A DNA stretch of 64,000 nucleotides from Dermanyssus gallinae (GCA_003439945.1 QVRM01005435.1:62001-126000); one strand, 5' to 3'. Positions 22,776 to 33,290 are shown, numbered from the stretch's first letter. Translations and numbers: made by a program. The notes: generated by a model not told the origin, from the sequence alone.

Positions 22776-23735
22776 AAAATATATATATGTATATACTGTG
22801 GGAAAGCATTGTTTAAAAGCTTATTTATCAATACTCACATATTTATCCACTTGTAAGACGAAAGGCATATGTATTCCTAACGACCGGTGTGATACTTATC
22901 CGAACGTTGTACAATTTCCCGGGAAGGCCTTTAATCGCGTGTATTCCCCATTTACCATCAAGTGGCGCTACTGTACCCCGTCAGTCAACAAATTTGTAAG
23001 TTAGCAAACTTGTAAGCAATCTTATGGTGTGTTCAAATTCTTGTCCAATTCCAATGAGTTAGTTAACGTATTTGTATGATTAGGATTTACTCGTTGAGGG
23101 GGCTCAGTGTCTCTAGGGCAACATGAACAAAACGAATTTCGTGACAACTTGAGATGTTTTCGTCGTTTCTCTCGGGGGCTCGGCTCATCAGACGATGGCA
23201 TTGAGTCACGCGTGCCTCGTCAATCTGTCTGCACTTTTAACACAGGTGAATGGGTGCAGCGCCTCGGGTCAATCCGTTCACTACACGCTTGCACACTTAA
23301 AGGGCTCACAGGTGGCAGCACGTTTCCAGACTGACAGCCGACATGACGCCACTGACTAGGCCTTGGAATTAAGCATGATACGTGGCTGGCGTATAGAAGG
23401 CAGAGCGCTAAGTGAGCCGCCACTGAAGGGATGCTATATCGCCAGAAAAAGCTGCTAGTGTTGTCTCGATGATGTGCGGTTTTTCTGGCCATTTCTCCAT
23501 GATATCTCTCGCTGCCTCGTTTCCTGGTTTTGTTTGCCGCGACAAGCGTACGCTGGCTTACGTGCTCTTTTAGGGAGCCAGGGTCGGGTAGAGCCCTGAC
23601 AGCCCCCTCTGTTGGGGTGGCTGCCTTTCTGTTTCGCTTTTTGCGTTTCATCGATGAGCGATCCCGTTACTCTGCCGAAGTGAGTTAGCGAGGCAGCACA
23701 GCACAGATAGCGGCGAGGTCAGTAGCCCCAATCTA
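22776..23735. other. No gene recognised
   Basis: A 143-codon minus-strand frame (23651 to 23220) is basic at its start and Cys/Ser-rich later, but matches no domain I know and has no supporting context. I treat it as spurious. Confidence 0.35.
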
Positions 23736-23739
23736 GTTC

Positions 23740-23880
23740 CAAAATTCAATAATATGTTTGCCTGGCGTGTAGCCAGAGAATTGCACAACAAGGAGGTTTT
23801 GGGGGCGTCCTTGCCCACCTAGCTTTCCTTCTTACCCTTTATTCGGTAAATAAAGGCGTTTTCTATTCTATTCTATTCTA
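23740..23880 (+). mobile_element. LINE 3' end with terminal hairpin and (TTCTA)n tail
   Basis: Begins in the conserved ORF2 end (NNMFAWRVARELHN in the repaired reading). The 3' UTR has a stem CCTTTATT, loop CGGTA and stem AATAAAGG (23836-23856), and then TTCTATTCTATTCTA. The minus-strand copy at 30.36-30.47 kb has the same sequence and hairpin, so this is the family's true 3' terminus. Confidence 0.85.
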
Positions 23881-23945
23881 ATTCCTTCATACATAGGAAA
23901 TTTGCTCTATCTCATGTAGCACCTTGTCTGGAAATGGATTTGATT

Positions 23946-23955
23946 ATTTCGTCGC

Positions 23956-23987
<32 letters not shown>

Positions 23988-24141
23988 AACTTGACCTGTG
24001 GTATATCTTCAAGGCACCGGGGGCCGGACATGTTAAGATATCTAGGGTTTCTCCAACAGCAGATCAACAACAGCAGGGATCGAACCGGCGACACTCCGGT
24101 AGATGACAACCATGACTAGTCCCCCACTAGACCACGCCGCC
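23946..24141 (-). mobile_element. SINE family B, short copy, with (ATT)n tail
   Basis: Read on the minus strand: a GGCGGCGTGGTCTAG head, B box GGTTCGATCCC, and a body with AACCCTAGATATCTTAACA. It ends ACAGGTCAAGTTTC followed by an (ATT)n run (plus-strand AAT at 23958-23983). It matches the plus-strand copy at 34.77-35.01 kb but lacks about 95 bp of the middle. Confidence 0.85.
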
Positions 24142-24144
24142 ACG

Positions 24145-24565
24145 AAGACAACACCTGGCAGAGAGCACGTCTTCCAATACGTGAAGGTGGTCTGAGAATA
24201 CGAAGTGTTATTGACCTAGCCCCTGTCTGCTACGCTGCTTCACTGATCCGATTTGGTCCAGTGGCAGCCTCGTTAGTGGAGGAAACAGTTCGATCACACA
24301 TAAGACACGAAACACTTAAGCACGGAACACAACCATGCTTGATCCGAGCCCTTTAGAAGAACACCCTAGCTAATATAACCTAGATGAGCTCAAAAGCAAA
24401 AAAACAGAGATATTAGAGGGGCTTGTTTCCCGGACAGACCGCGCCGTGTTCTTAGCGGGGCAAGATGACTTTAGTGGGGGTTGGCTTGAAGCCTTATCCT
24501 CGTCCAAGCTCGGCATCATGCTGGATCCCAAAAGTGTTGGTAGCAAAGCACGCGGACGCCAGGAA
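24145..24565 (+). pseudogene. Fragment of the RLE-type LINE, copy 3 (region before the zinc-binding motif)
   Basis: One frame reads ARLPIREGGLRIRSVIDLAP, matching the VMLPVYLGGLGVPDAV region of the 44-45.7 kb copy. After a shift, RAVFLAGQDDFSGGWLEALS then SSKLGIMLDP matches LRAVSSEGAGAWLHALPCPR and IWTLLDDE. About 190 bp between the two blocks are degraded. No catalytic motif is present. Its left edge abuts the SINE at 23.95-24.14 kb. Confidence 0.65.
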
Positions 24566-24846
24566 ACGGAATAAATGCGTTGGACTGGAAACAATATATA
24601 TTTTTGTGCCTATTGTCATGGAGACGCTAGGACCAATTATCAAGAGAACCAAAGTATTCCTCAAAGATTTAAGTAAAATAATTCTTTAAAATAATTGCGA
24701 TAAAGCAAACTCATTAAGTTTAAATTTTAAATAGTTTTCCTCATATAGACGAGTAATTGATTCTAGTCCTTCGACGTTCCACAAGAGACACCTCGAAGTG
24801 GTTTGCTCATAATTTCGTACCATGTCGTTGCACACCGTTTTATTGT

Positions 24847-25363
24847 TGAGTTAAGGCATACAGTCTCTGGCTGGCTCTCCATCTCATCATATTTCTTCGA
24901 TGGTCGCATTTTCTTAGTGCCTACGGATCTTGATGGCTGCTGTTGTTCTTCATCCGAACCCCTGATAGGGTTTCGGTGGACCCCGAGATGATCGAAAACA
25001 TATCCCTCCCGGCCAGGCCGTTTGATCTAAAAGTCCATTATAATGATTGGCGCTTACCTGTACATACTAACTGTTATAATACGTTTGGTTGCTCCCTGCT
25101 AGCGACGTCACTTTTACCCCGGCCCGACTACCTAATTTGGCTAATAATAATTCGATTGACATATTCTTTCATGTTACCCTCACTATGGCTTAGTTGGAAG
25201 CGACTTACCAACAAAGCTCTGCAACGCGATCTCTCCGGTATACCTTTATCGTGGACAACTTTCATGTCCGTCATTTTGTTTGTCCGTGTGCTAGTTTGGT
25301 TTGCTCCCGTTCTGTCTTGTGTGCGCCACTTATCTCTGTTGTTTTTCTCTTTTGGAATTCCAC

Positions 25364-25365
<2 letters not shown>
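24847..25365 (+). repeat. Unclassified dispersed repeat, copy 1
   Basis: Direct repeat of 48448-49020. Shared islands include GGCTCTCCATCTC, GTGGACCCCGA, ACTTTTACCCCGGC, TTCGATTGACATA, ACAAAGC followed by AACGCGATCT, and GTCCGTCATTTTG. The copies differ at perhaps a quarter of positions plus indels. No frame is conserved between them, so it is probably the non-coding part of an unknown mobile element. Confidence 0.8.

Positions 25366-25366
<1 letters not shown>

Positions 25367-25406
<40 letters not shown>
25367..25406. repeat. (TA)n microsatellite
   Basis: TA tract at the right edge of the dispersed repeat. Confidence 0.95.
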
Positions 25407-25410
<4 letters not shown>

Positions 25411-26481
25411 GCCTTCTAATATCTATCTATTGAAATACTTGCGTACTTTCTGAGAATTATCGCAGTACCGGTGCCGTACAGCTGTTACCGCCACACGCTG
25501 TACACTGTGATCGTATTGCAGGCGCCATCATGAGGGATATAAAGGGAGAAAGAAAGCGAAAATATAGAGCGATAGAAGCGAAAGAAAACGATGCTATCGT
25601 AGCTGTACCAGACGCTTTGGTCAGGGGGACTTTGGGTACGCAAGGCGACGTACACGCCGGAACGTATCTGTCCCCGACATCGCATGTCCGGCTTGGCCAT
25701 CTTCGCCTGGCATCTTCCGCTTGTTCACTGGCCACCCATCGTTCACAACCGATCTAGACCTATTATAATTGTTATTATTATTATTATTATTTTCTACCGG
25801 ATTGGTGGAACCGTGTCCAAGATAAGTCATGATAAATAAACATGCGGCAACTATATTCTCACAAAATCGCCGTAGTACGGTAGTGGCCGTACGAACTGGA
25901 CAGCATAGGATCGAATTGACTTGATTCGGTAAGCTAGACTATTATTATTATAGATTAGCTAGACGTTTTATTCTCTGCCTTTCACGAATTTGTCATTTGC
26001 TGATAGCGAAGATCAACAAATGAGTCTGAGAAATAATTCGTTTCTCTAACAGCAATGTTATACGACGAGTGTACTACTATTAGCATTGGTATGCTATGGA
26101 TACGGTTTATGCGATAAAAACGAAGACTGTTGAAGGAAGTCATTAGAAAGCGAATAAGGAATTTGCGAATAAGAGCTGAATCATTTAGTATCATATTGTG
26201 CGTGTGTGTACGCACATGTGACACAACTATAAACATATTTCACAATATAAAAAACGTCAAAGTTTCAATGCAATTAAAAAAATAACATTTAACACGCGAT
26301 GACTGTCTAAACATTGATTTAGTGTGACGAATGCGCTATCGATGCTGGGTGACCGGTTCTGTAGCAAAGGCAACGAGCAAAGAGACACATTGATTGACTG
26401 ATTCTCCGATGAGGTGGCCTTTAGTTTGGCCAAGCGTTCATTTCACGGGATTGACCATTCGGACATACTGTGTCATCATCA
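25407..26481. other. No gene recognised
   Basis: Short (TTA)n runs near 25770-25790. No frame has a recognisable domain. Confidence 0.4.
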
Positions 26482-26655
26482 GTGTGAAATGTTCACTATT
26501 TTGTGAGCACTGCGTTTTAGGAGTGAAATGTTCACCATTTTGTGAGCACTACGTTTTAGGGTTGAAAATGTTCACCATTTTGTGAGCACTGCGTTTTAGG
26601 GGTGAAATGTTCACCATTTTGTGAACACTGCGTTTTAGGGGTGAAATGTTCACAC
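26482..26655. repeat. Minisatellite, 39-40 bp unit, about 4.4 copies
   Basis: Unit GTGAAATGTTCACCATTTTG followed by TGAGCACTGCGTTTTAGGG. The units are about 95% alike, so the array is fairly young. It starts exactly where the neighbouring minus-strand LINE stops being recognisable. Confidence 0.92.
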
Positions 26656-27715
26656 GGTATAGCTTCAGGACATTGGGGTATACTCCTGTTCTGATAAAAA
26701 GATTGATCATATACTCAAGAGGCGATGCGAGTGCATCCGCAGCCCTTCGAAGAACCGGTGATGAAATCTGTTCGGGGGCGGTAGAGCATATTTTGACATT
26801 TTGTAGAAGGTGGTGAATTCTGTGAACGTTGACTGGCCGCAGGGAGAATTGTTCGGCAGGCGTCGGAAGGTTATCCGGAATGGCATACCTCGATGAGCAC
26901 TCACTGTCACGGGTTACACATGTCGCGTAGTAGTGGTTGAAGATGTTAGCTAGCGTAGTTTCATCAGTGACGAGTTCTCCGTTTACAAGTAGTTTGGTGC
27001 ATTTTTTCTCCTGGACACCTCCAAGTACAGGTCGGATTGACTTTCAAGGACCCTGCCGGCTATTAATTCTGTCTGTAACAATCTTGCAGTTCGCCTACAT
27101 TTTACATTTGCGTGAGAGCCCTGTCACCCTGTTCCTGAGAATACGATAGGTTTTGCATTTGCTATAGTGTGGGGGGTCAGCTCTGTGCATTATGTACGCC
27201 TGTATCTTCTCTTTAATAAGAGCATATAATTCCGGTGTCACCCTATTTTTCTGAACTGCGTTGCTCGATCTAGAATTATTGATCTTTGTACTATTACGCT
27301 TCACCGCCGACATAACTCTTTCTCTAAACAATTTAAATGCCTCGTTGACGTCATGTAGCCCGTGTAGTTTCATCCCACATAGACGACGACAGTTCGGCGG
27401 TTATTTGATCATAGTTAAGTTTGAATTTTGGGCACTTTTTGGCTGTCGACGGCTTAGATTTTAGACTAATAAATGTGGTGAAATGGTCAGAGAAAGTGGT
27501 CGTAAGGACGCCGGAGGCGATAGTTGACTTGGGTGGAACATTGCAGTAAATATGATCTATGCACGTTTGGGTGATACGCTGGTCATGGGCAGTGTCCGTA
27601 CAAACGACCCTGGTCGGCAGACCGATCATCTTCCGAAAGTTATACAAGTGTAATCAGTCATTTAGGTCAGTCACATATGACCCGTTTCTATCTAACAAGT
27701 CAATTATAGGTCGAC
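26656..27715 (-). pseudogene. CR1-type LINE ORF2 fragment: end of endonuclease, linker, start of reverse transcriptase
   Basis: On the minus strand from 27715: DLLDRNGSYVTDLND, then GLPTRVVCTDTAHDQ and IDHIYCNV ... FSDHFTTFISL (end of the APE endonuclease). Next come the linker DVNEAFKLFRERVMSAV and, in a broken frame, the N-terminal reverse-transcriptase region (NIFNHYYATCVTRDS ... PLEYMINLFIRTGVYPNVLK). It contains at least one frame change and several stops. Both ends are missing: the 5' end breaks into a dispersed repeat, and the 3' end becomes the minisatellite at 26.5 kb. Confidence 0.82.
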
Positions 27716-27800
27716 TCTAGCCAGGAAACACTTGGCACAACTTGTCACGTAATGTGTTTGTAATAAATAGTATTGAACGCAAACGTTAAAAGTTGTACGA
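27716..27800 (-). repeat. Dispersed repeat, inverted partner of 42.53-42.61 kb
   Basis: The reverse complement reads AACGTTTGCGTTCAATACTA, then TTATTACAAACACATTACGTG and GACAAGTTGTG.CAAGTGTTT. This is almost identical to 42531-42610 on the plus strand. It marks sequence outside the adjacent LINE fragment. Confidence 0.88.
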
Positions 27801-27920
27801 TGATGTTGTACAATAACAGTGCCGGTTAATAATTTGAATATATCTTATTTTCCTTCAATATCTCTTGATACCGATCAATTGTCTATTCATATATTTTTCT
27901 CCTCATATCCATTCATTATG

Positions 27921-27925
<5 letters not shown>

Positions 27926-27966
<41 letters not shown>
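27926..27966. repeat. (TA)n microsatellite
   Basis: TA tract between the dispersed repeat and the minisatellite. Confidence 0.95.
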
Positions 27967-27967
<1 letters not shown>

Positions 27968-27970
<3 letters not shown>

Positions 27971-28540
27971 TCTATTAAACTAACGTTTTGCCCCTACACC
28001 CCTAATTTCACATTAAAACCCACTTTTTGACCTAAAAACCCCTAATTACGCATTAAAACCCACTTTGTGACCTCAAAAACCCCTAATTTTGCATTAAAAC
28101 CCACTCCCCTAATTACGCATTAAAACCTACTTCTTGACCTTAAAACCCCTCAATTACGCATTAAAACCTACGTTTTGCCTTCAAAAACCATTAATTACGC
28201 ATTAAAACCCACTTTTTGTTCTCACAATTGCTATATACGCGTTAAAACCCACTTTGTGACCTCAAAAACCGTTAAGTACGCATTAAAACCCACTACCCTA
28301 ATTACGCATTAAAACCTTCTTGTTGCCTTTAAAAACCCCTAATTACGCATTAAAACTCATTTTTTGGTCTCAAAACTCAGAATTATGCATTAAAACCCAC
28401 GTTTTGCCCCCGAAACTCTAATTACGCATTAAAACTTACTTTTTGCCCCCGAAACCTTTTATTACGCATTAAAACCCACCTTTTGACCTAAAAACCCCAT
28501 AATTACGCATTAAAACCCACTTTGTGACCTCAAACCGGTA
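27968..28540. repeat. Minisatellite, about 41-bp unit, about 14 copies
   Basis: Unit AATTACGCATTAAAACCCAC followed by TTTTTGACCTCAAAAACCCCT, with substitutions and some shortened units. The right edge coincides with the end of the LINE reading frame that comes in on the minus strand. It has no spacer/repeat alternation and is not a CRISPR array. Confidence 0.93.
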
Positions 28541-29215
28541 CTTTTCTCCAGTAGGAGGCCCCAATGTTTCTGATTGATAGCTTTGACTGATTAGAGTTGG
28601 CGTGCGACAGAGTAAGCAAGTTTGATGCGTTACCCCTTGTAGATATGGGTGTTTCTGATGTTGCCAGACCATATAAGTTTGGATGCACACCAAAGGGTAT
28701 ACGCTTAATTTCAACTACAAGACAGAATTCTATAAGTTTTGGGAACGGCTAATATTTTTGTAGTGCGGTTGCACTGAGTCTCGCATCCAGAGGTCTAGAG
28801 TTGTTCTCAGTGCTCGTTTTTGGAGTTTGTGAAGCGACCTGATAAGACGCCGCTGTGATTACGCCATAAACTTCTACAGCGTAAGTCAGGTGACTATGGA
28901 CATAGGCAACATACATCGCCATCAGGCAGTTTTGGGGAAGAATTCGTCGAGCTCTGTATAGAGCTGCATTGCTGCCAGATATTTTCTTACGTATATGTGT
29001 GACATGCGCTTCAAATGTCAGCTTCTCGTCCAACGTAACGCCTAGAAACTTCGTTTCTTTTAGAAACAAAAGGGCTATGCCGTCGCACTGGAATCGGAGG
29101 GGATTGATCGTAACAAAACCCCGTGGATTGAAAAGGAATTGCATTACAGCCGTTTTTCTCCAATTCATATAGAGACCGTTACTTCTGAACCATGATGAAC
29201 ATTTATCGTATATAT
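28541..29215 (-). pseudogene. LINE ORF2 C-terminal fragment ending in a minisatellite
   Basis: On the minus strand: SSWFRSNGLYMNWRKTAVMQ (post-palm), KFLGVTLDEKLTFEAHVTHI, the AALYRARRILP region, and then SHLTYAVEVYG. After a frame change it ends in the typical C-terminus ISTRGNASNLLTL ... SIRNIGASYWRKVP. The YxDD palm lies further 5' and is missing. This C-terminus differs from the FAWRVAR-ending LINEs here, so it is a different family. Confidence 0.85.
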
Positions 29216-30355
29216 TCTATTGAATTCAATTCAATGTATTTTACTCAAATTAAGTATACATACTTCATAAGGCTGTATTCTTCACAAATCTTACCTTCTT
29301 GACGCTTTCGGCGAGAGAAGTTGCGCAACGATGATGCAGTGCTTCGCCTTCCACTGCATGGTTGCATATGGCGCACCTTCGCAGACAGAACCGGCAGGCG
29401 CGCCTCTGCTTGTGAAAATCGGCATTTATACAAGCCAGTAATCATTCCACATTGGACTAGACCAAAGGTGCAGTAGAATACGTCCAAACCTCCGACCTGT
29501 TATCCGTCCTGTTCGACTTTGACTTCGGACTCCGAAGTAAAACACTCGTAAGGTACTGTACGCGGTATCTTTAGCCTTAGTCGTAATTATCTAGGCAGAT
29601 ATACTCAGTTAGTCAGAAATACTCGTCAAAGAGATAAACTCTATTGTGCGCTCCTTCACAAGCAAAAAAAATGACACTTTTATTAGGCACATGAAGCGCA
29701 ACCGTGCGTAGAATGCCACGATGAATAGTAATACCAAGGAGGAAACTTACAACGATGCCTACAAAGTTATAAAAGAGGAGCTACGTAGTCGACAAACGCC
29801 ATTGTTGTGGGATAAAATAATAGCATATCATATGTGATATCGGTATACTACTAAATCTAAATCCTAAGCAAGCATCACACCAGCGGAAGGTCAATTCGAA
29901 AAGTAGCGACAAAGTTGCAATCACTAGCACCCTAACAGGAATACATGCTACGCAGACGTACAAGCGGAATAGCCAGTTTTGCGAGAGACCTGACGCAGCG
30001 AGGAGTTTGGAGGTGACATTGCCGCACTTGACTCGAATTCAACTCGAAATACTCAACAAAGTGATGCCCACTTTTCTCAAAATAGCCTTAGCTCTACCTC
30101 CCTTTTTTTTTTGGTTTTGGGAGGTAGAGCTGAAGTGACCAATTGCAGAAGGGCGCAAAGTAGAAAAAGTGCGCGAGATACGGCGAGCGAACCCGAAATT
30201 ACGGCGAGAATTAAGATTTTTCTTATTTCAGTATTTCAAAGACAATTCCGTAAGACCTAATTAGTATTAGATCTTACGAATAGACGGTCGTTACCTTACC
30301 GTAAGAACATTATTCAAGCAGTATCGGCTTCCATAGCGATAGCAATACCAATATG
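29216..30355. other. No gene recognised; one perfect hairpin
   Basis: AT-rich filler. A 13-bp perfect inverted repeat, AGCTCTACCTCCC (30090-30102) and GGGAGGTAGAGCT (30119-30131), encloses a 16-nt T-rich loop. No reading frame is recognisable. Confidence 0.45.
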
Positions 30356-30925
30356 TAATAGAAAGCGCCTTTATTTGCCGAATAAAGGGTGGAAAAGTAG
30401 ACTAGGCAGGCAATGACGCCTACGAAGCCGCCTTGTTGTGCGATTCTCTGGCTACACGCCAGGCGAAGATATTATTGATTGTTTCAAGTCTTGCAATACA
30501 TTTTGGTAAAAACATTATTTGACTTCTGCGATTGTTCATTGTCACATCAAAGAAACGGTCGATACGATAAGCACTTGCAAGTTGCGCTAGCGAACGCGTG
30601 TCGTTTTTCTTCAGTAAAATAGACAGCGACAGAAGGTTAACAGCATTCGGCTCGATATCACATCTTGTACAGAGCTTTTTAGAAATCTTCTCTGAACACC
30701 TTCGATCATGTATATGTGCTTGCACAGGTGTGGGCTCCAGACGGGTGAGCAACATAAAAGTTTAGATAGCACAATTGCTTTATACAAACGAATATACACA
30801 TTTGGGTTCTTTATGATAAAACAACGAAACAGCATGTTCACAAATATAGATGTTGATTTGACTAGTTCTCTAGTTTTTTGTCTTTTTTTGTCGCTTGCTG
30901 CGTCACAAATCTCGCTAATTACAGA
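30356..30925 (-). pseudogene. 5'-truncated LINE, C-terminal ORF2 and 3' end
   Basis: The minus strand starts near RCFIIKNPNVYIRLYKAIVL, continues VWSPHLCKHIYMIEGVQRRF, and after a frameshift reads SLAQLASAYRIDRFFDV, ending INNIFAWRVARESHN. The 3' UTR carries the CCTTTATT/AATAAAGG hairpin (loop CGGCA) and a CTATT-like tail, as at 23.8 kb. The upstream edge directly abuts the zinc-finger pseudogene. Confidence 0.85.
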
Positions 30926-31485
30926 TGTATCTGTACTTAAGCTGCAGCTTGCACCGTGGGCGATGTGTTCTTAGGGCTGGGCTGCACTTAAACGTTTTAT
31001 CACAGACGTCGCAGATGAAGCGCTTGGGGTCCACGTTTGTGTGTTTTGCTAGGTGCTCCTCTAGCGTTCGTTTGAGCTTAAATGCTCTGTCGCATTAACT
31101 GCATGTATAATTGCGCAGATCGCTGTGACATGCAGAGTGTGTCTTTAACGTCGATGAATAGGGCGTTCAATAACAACAACTTGCGCACTGGTACTTATGC
31201 TTTCGGACGGACGACATTCTTAACATGTGCGCCTTAAGTTGTTGGGAAATGCTTGGAAACGATCCTTTGTGTGGCCTGCGCACAAATGTCCTGTTGGAGA
31301 CGCACAATTTGTGCTTCTGGCTCCGAAAATGTTGATCCGTATCCTTCGTAGAGAAGAAAGACGTGGCGCATGTTTCGCAGGTTGTGGTGCGCAGTTTCAG
31401 GCGGATGGCGCGCTTGTGACGCGTAAGAGCGCTATTCCAAGCGGTACTGAAACCGCAGTTGATGTGGTCACAGGCGTACTTTTTA
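30926..31485 (-). pseudogene. C2H2 zinc-finger protein fragment
   Basis: On the minus strand the translation holds several C2H2 fingers: CDHINCGFSTAWNSALTRHK, TTCETCATSFF ... QHFRSQKH, a degraded one around KHKYQCASC, YTCS-stop-CDRAFKLKR ... EEHLAKH, and RFICDVCDKTFKCSPALRTH. One of these cysteine pairs is split by an in-frame TAA, and another stop precedes it, so this piece cannot encode the protein. Linkers are not of the TGEKP type. It lies exactly between two LINEs of the same strand. What is left looks like one broken exon or a retrocopy. Confidence 0.78.
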
Positions 31486-33290
31486 CAATACAAATGTCTC
31501 CTATATTTTATTATAAAAAAAGGGTTGAACAAGGGAAATGAATTGCTCGCATTCGCGGGCAAAGCGAGCTGTTCGCCAAACAAATGAATGGTTGACGACT
31601 GCCACATTGACTATCTCGTGCGGTTGAATGGAACCGCGACTCCGTAGGCTGTTTGATCGCACGTGGTAAAACTTATTAATCTGATCATTGCGTATAAGAT
31701 ATTTAGAAACGCGGTAGTCACCACGACGCTGGTACTCCGCGACACTTGGGAGGACGACTCTGTCACGCGTCAAGTTGCACCTTCTTGAGACTCTCTTTAA
31801 AAACTTGACCTGAATACGCTGCAGCACTACCAGGGCTTCATAAAGACGCAGGTATTTGGAGGCATCTTGCGATGAGAATACTCTTAGTATAAGATTACTT
31901 AGTCGAGAGGCAGCTTTTGCTGAATCGGCAATGTGCGCCCGAAATTTCATATGTCTATCGAACGTAACTCCTAGGTCCTTGTAGGATGTTACCTTAGGTA
32001 TAAGGAAATCTTTTAGCTGGTACTTGAAGTTGTCGGGAGCTGTCGTCAGGACCGCGCACTTTGGAACTGAAATTACCATATCATTTAGCTCACACCAGAT
32101 GGCAATACTATTAATGGCTGCTTGAATATTCAGGCGGTCCTCGTTTCCTCTAATCTGGGCATATATTTTTAAATCATCTGCATACATTTTGTATGTTATG
32201 TTCAGGTTGCGAAGACGTACTCCCAAGTCCTGAGCAAAGATTATATACATAAGAGGGCCTAGGCAAGAGCCTTGAGGAACCCCAGAAGGGCATGGAGAGC
32301 GCTTCGAGACCGAGTCACTGACTTTTACGGCGAAGGAACGTTCTGTCAGATAAGAGTGACACCAAGCCAGGATTCGAGGGCCAATTCCTAGCGCCGCCAT
32401 TTTAGATAAGAGAATCTTATAATTTACCCTGTCAAATGCTCGCGAGAAGTCAAAGTAGACCGTATGTATGGGGATGGCCCTGTTACGCGCAATAGCCCAA
32501 TCATGGCAGACCTCGAGAAGCTGAGTTCCAGTAGAGCGCCCCTTTCTAAACCCATGCTGATGAGGGTCCAAGAGTTAATAGGCGTCGAGGTAGTTATAAA
32601 TTTCATCGACAATATTTTTTTCCATGAGAACACACGGTATAGAGCCTTGAGCTACGGTCGGTAGTTTTCTGGAAGGGATTGCGGTGGCCTTTTTGTGCAC
32701 AGCCGTCACAACAGACTCTTTAAAAATTAGGGGGACCTTTCCATCTTCGAAACTGCAGGTAAAGATCATTGCCAAAGGTTCCGCGAGGGCTAAGGCCAAT
32801 TCGTTAAAGAAAATTGGCGGGAGCCCGTCGGGTGTCAGGCTGCACTTCCTCTTTGTTTCACGCAGTTTCGTGTAGAGAAGCTCAGGCGTGAATACGTCGT
32901 CATTGAGGCGCCTGAGTCGCCAGGCTGTTTGTATACAGTTTTGAAATGACGTCCCAAAACTTCTGATTTATCAGCATCTTTCACAGCTATGTGGCCGTCA
33001 CAGGTAAGGGGAGCTACCCCTACCTGGAGATATAGACGCTTCTTGGCGTAGCGAAAGAAACGCTTAGCGTCATTAGGATCCAGCTTGTCTTCTTCTATAC
33101 GGCGTAAGCGAGATGATGCGCGACCTAGTTTGCGGGACAGTCGTATGTGCAATTCTTCAGAGAGTCCAGACAAATCACGGCTTAGACGAGCGGAAAGTCG
33201 AGCAATATACTCATCGATAGGGGATGATTGGGCACGATGTAGCAGCGAAAAACGATCAAGAAGGTCCAAAGATATATTCACAAATGTTTC
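31486..33290 (-). pseudogene. LINE with a nearly intact reverse transcriptase (5'-truncated)
   Basis: On the minus strand the linker (SRLRRIEEDKLDPNDAKRFF, later SEVLGRHFKTVY) is followed, after frame breaks, by a 356-codon open frame from 32571. It contains PHQHGFRKGRSTGTQLLE, VYFDFSRAFDRVNY, the GVPQGSCLGPLMYIIF motif and the catalytic KMYADDLKIY, and ends near NHSFVWRTARFARECE. The 3' end (GGAGACATTTGTATTGTAAAA) matches the copy ending at 59.2 kb. Compared with that copy, about 20 residues are missing in frame after the LYEALVV motif. CR1-like by motif style. The upstream end merges with a kinase pseudogene exon near 33.29 kb. Confidence 0.88.

Noticed and set aside
23220..23651. 143-codon minus-strand open frame
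   Set aside because: No recognisable domain, no plausible gene context, and composition no different from neighbouring random frames.
27968..28540. Possible CRISPR-like array
   Set aside because: The units are wholly repetitive with no unique spacers, the repeats are degenerate, and the DNA is eukaryotic.
30090..30131. let-7-like microRNA precursor
   Set aside because: Only seven seed bases match. The stem is 13 bp and the mature let-7 sequence is absent.
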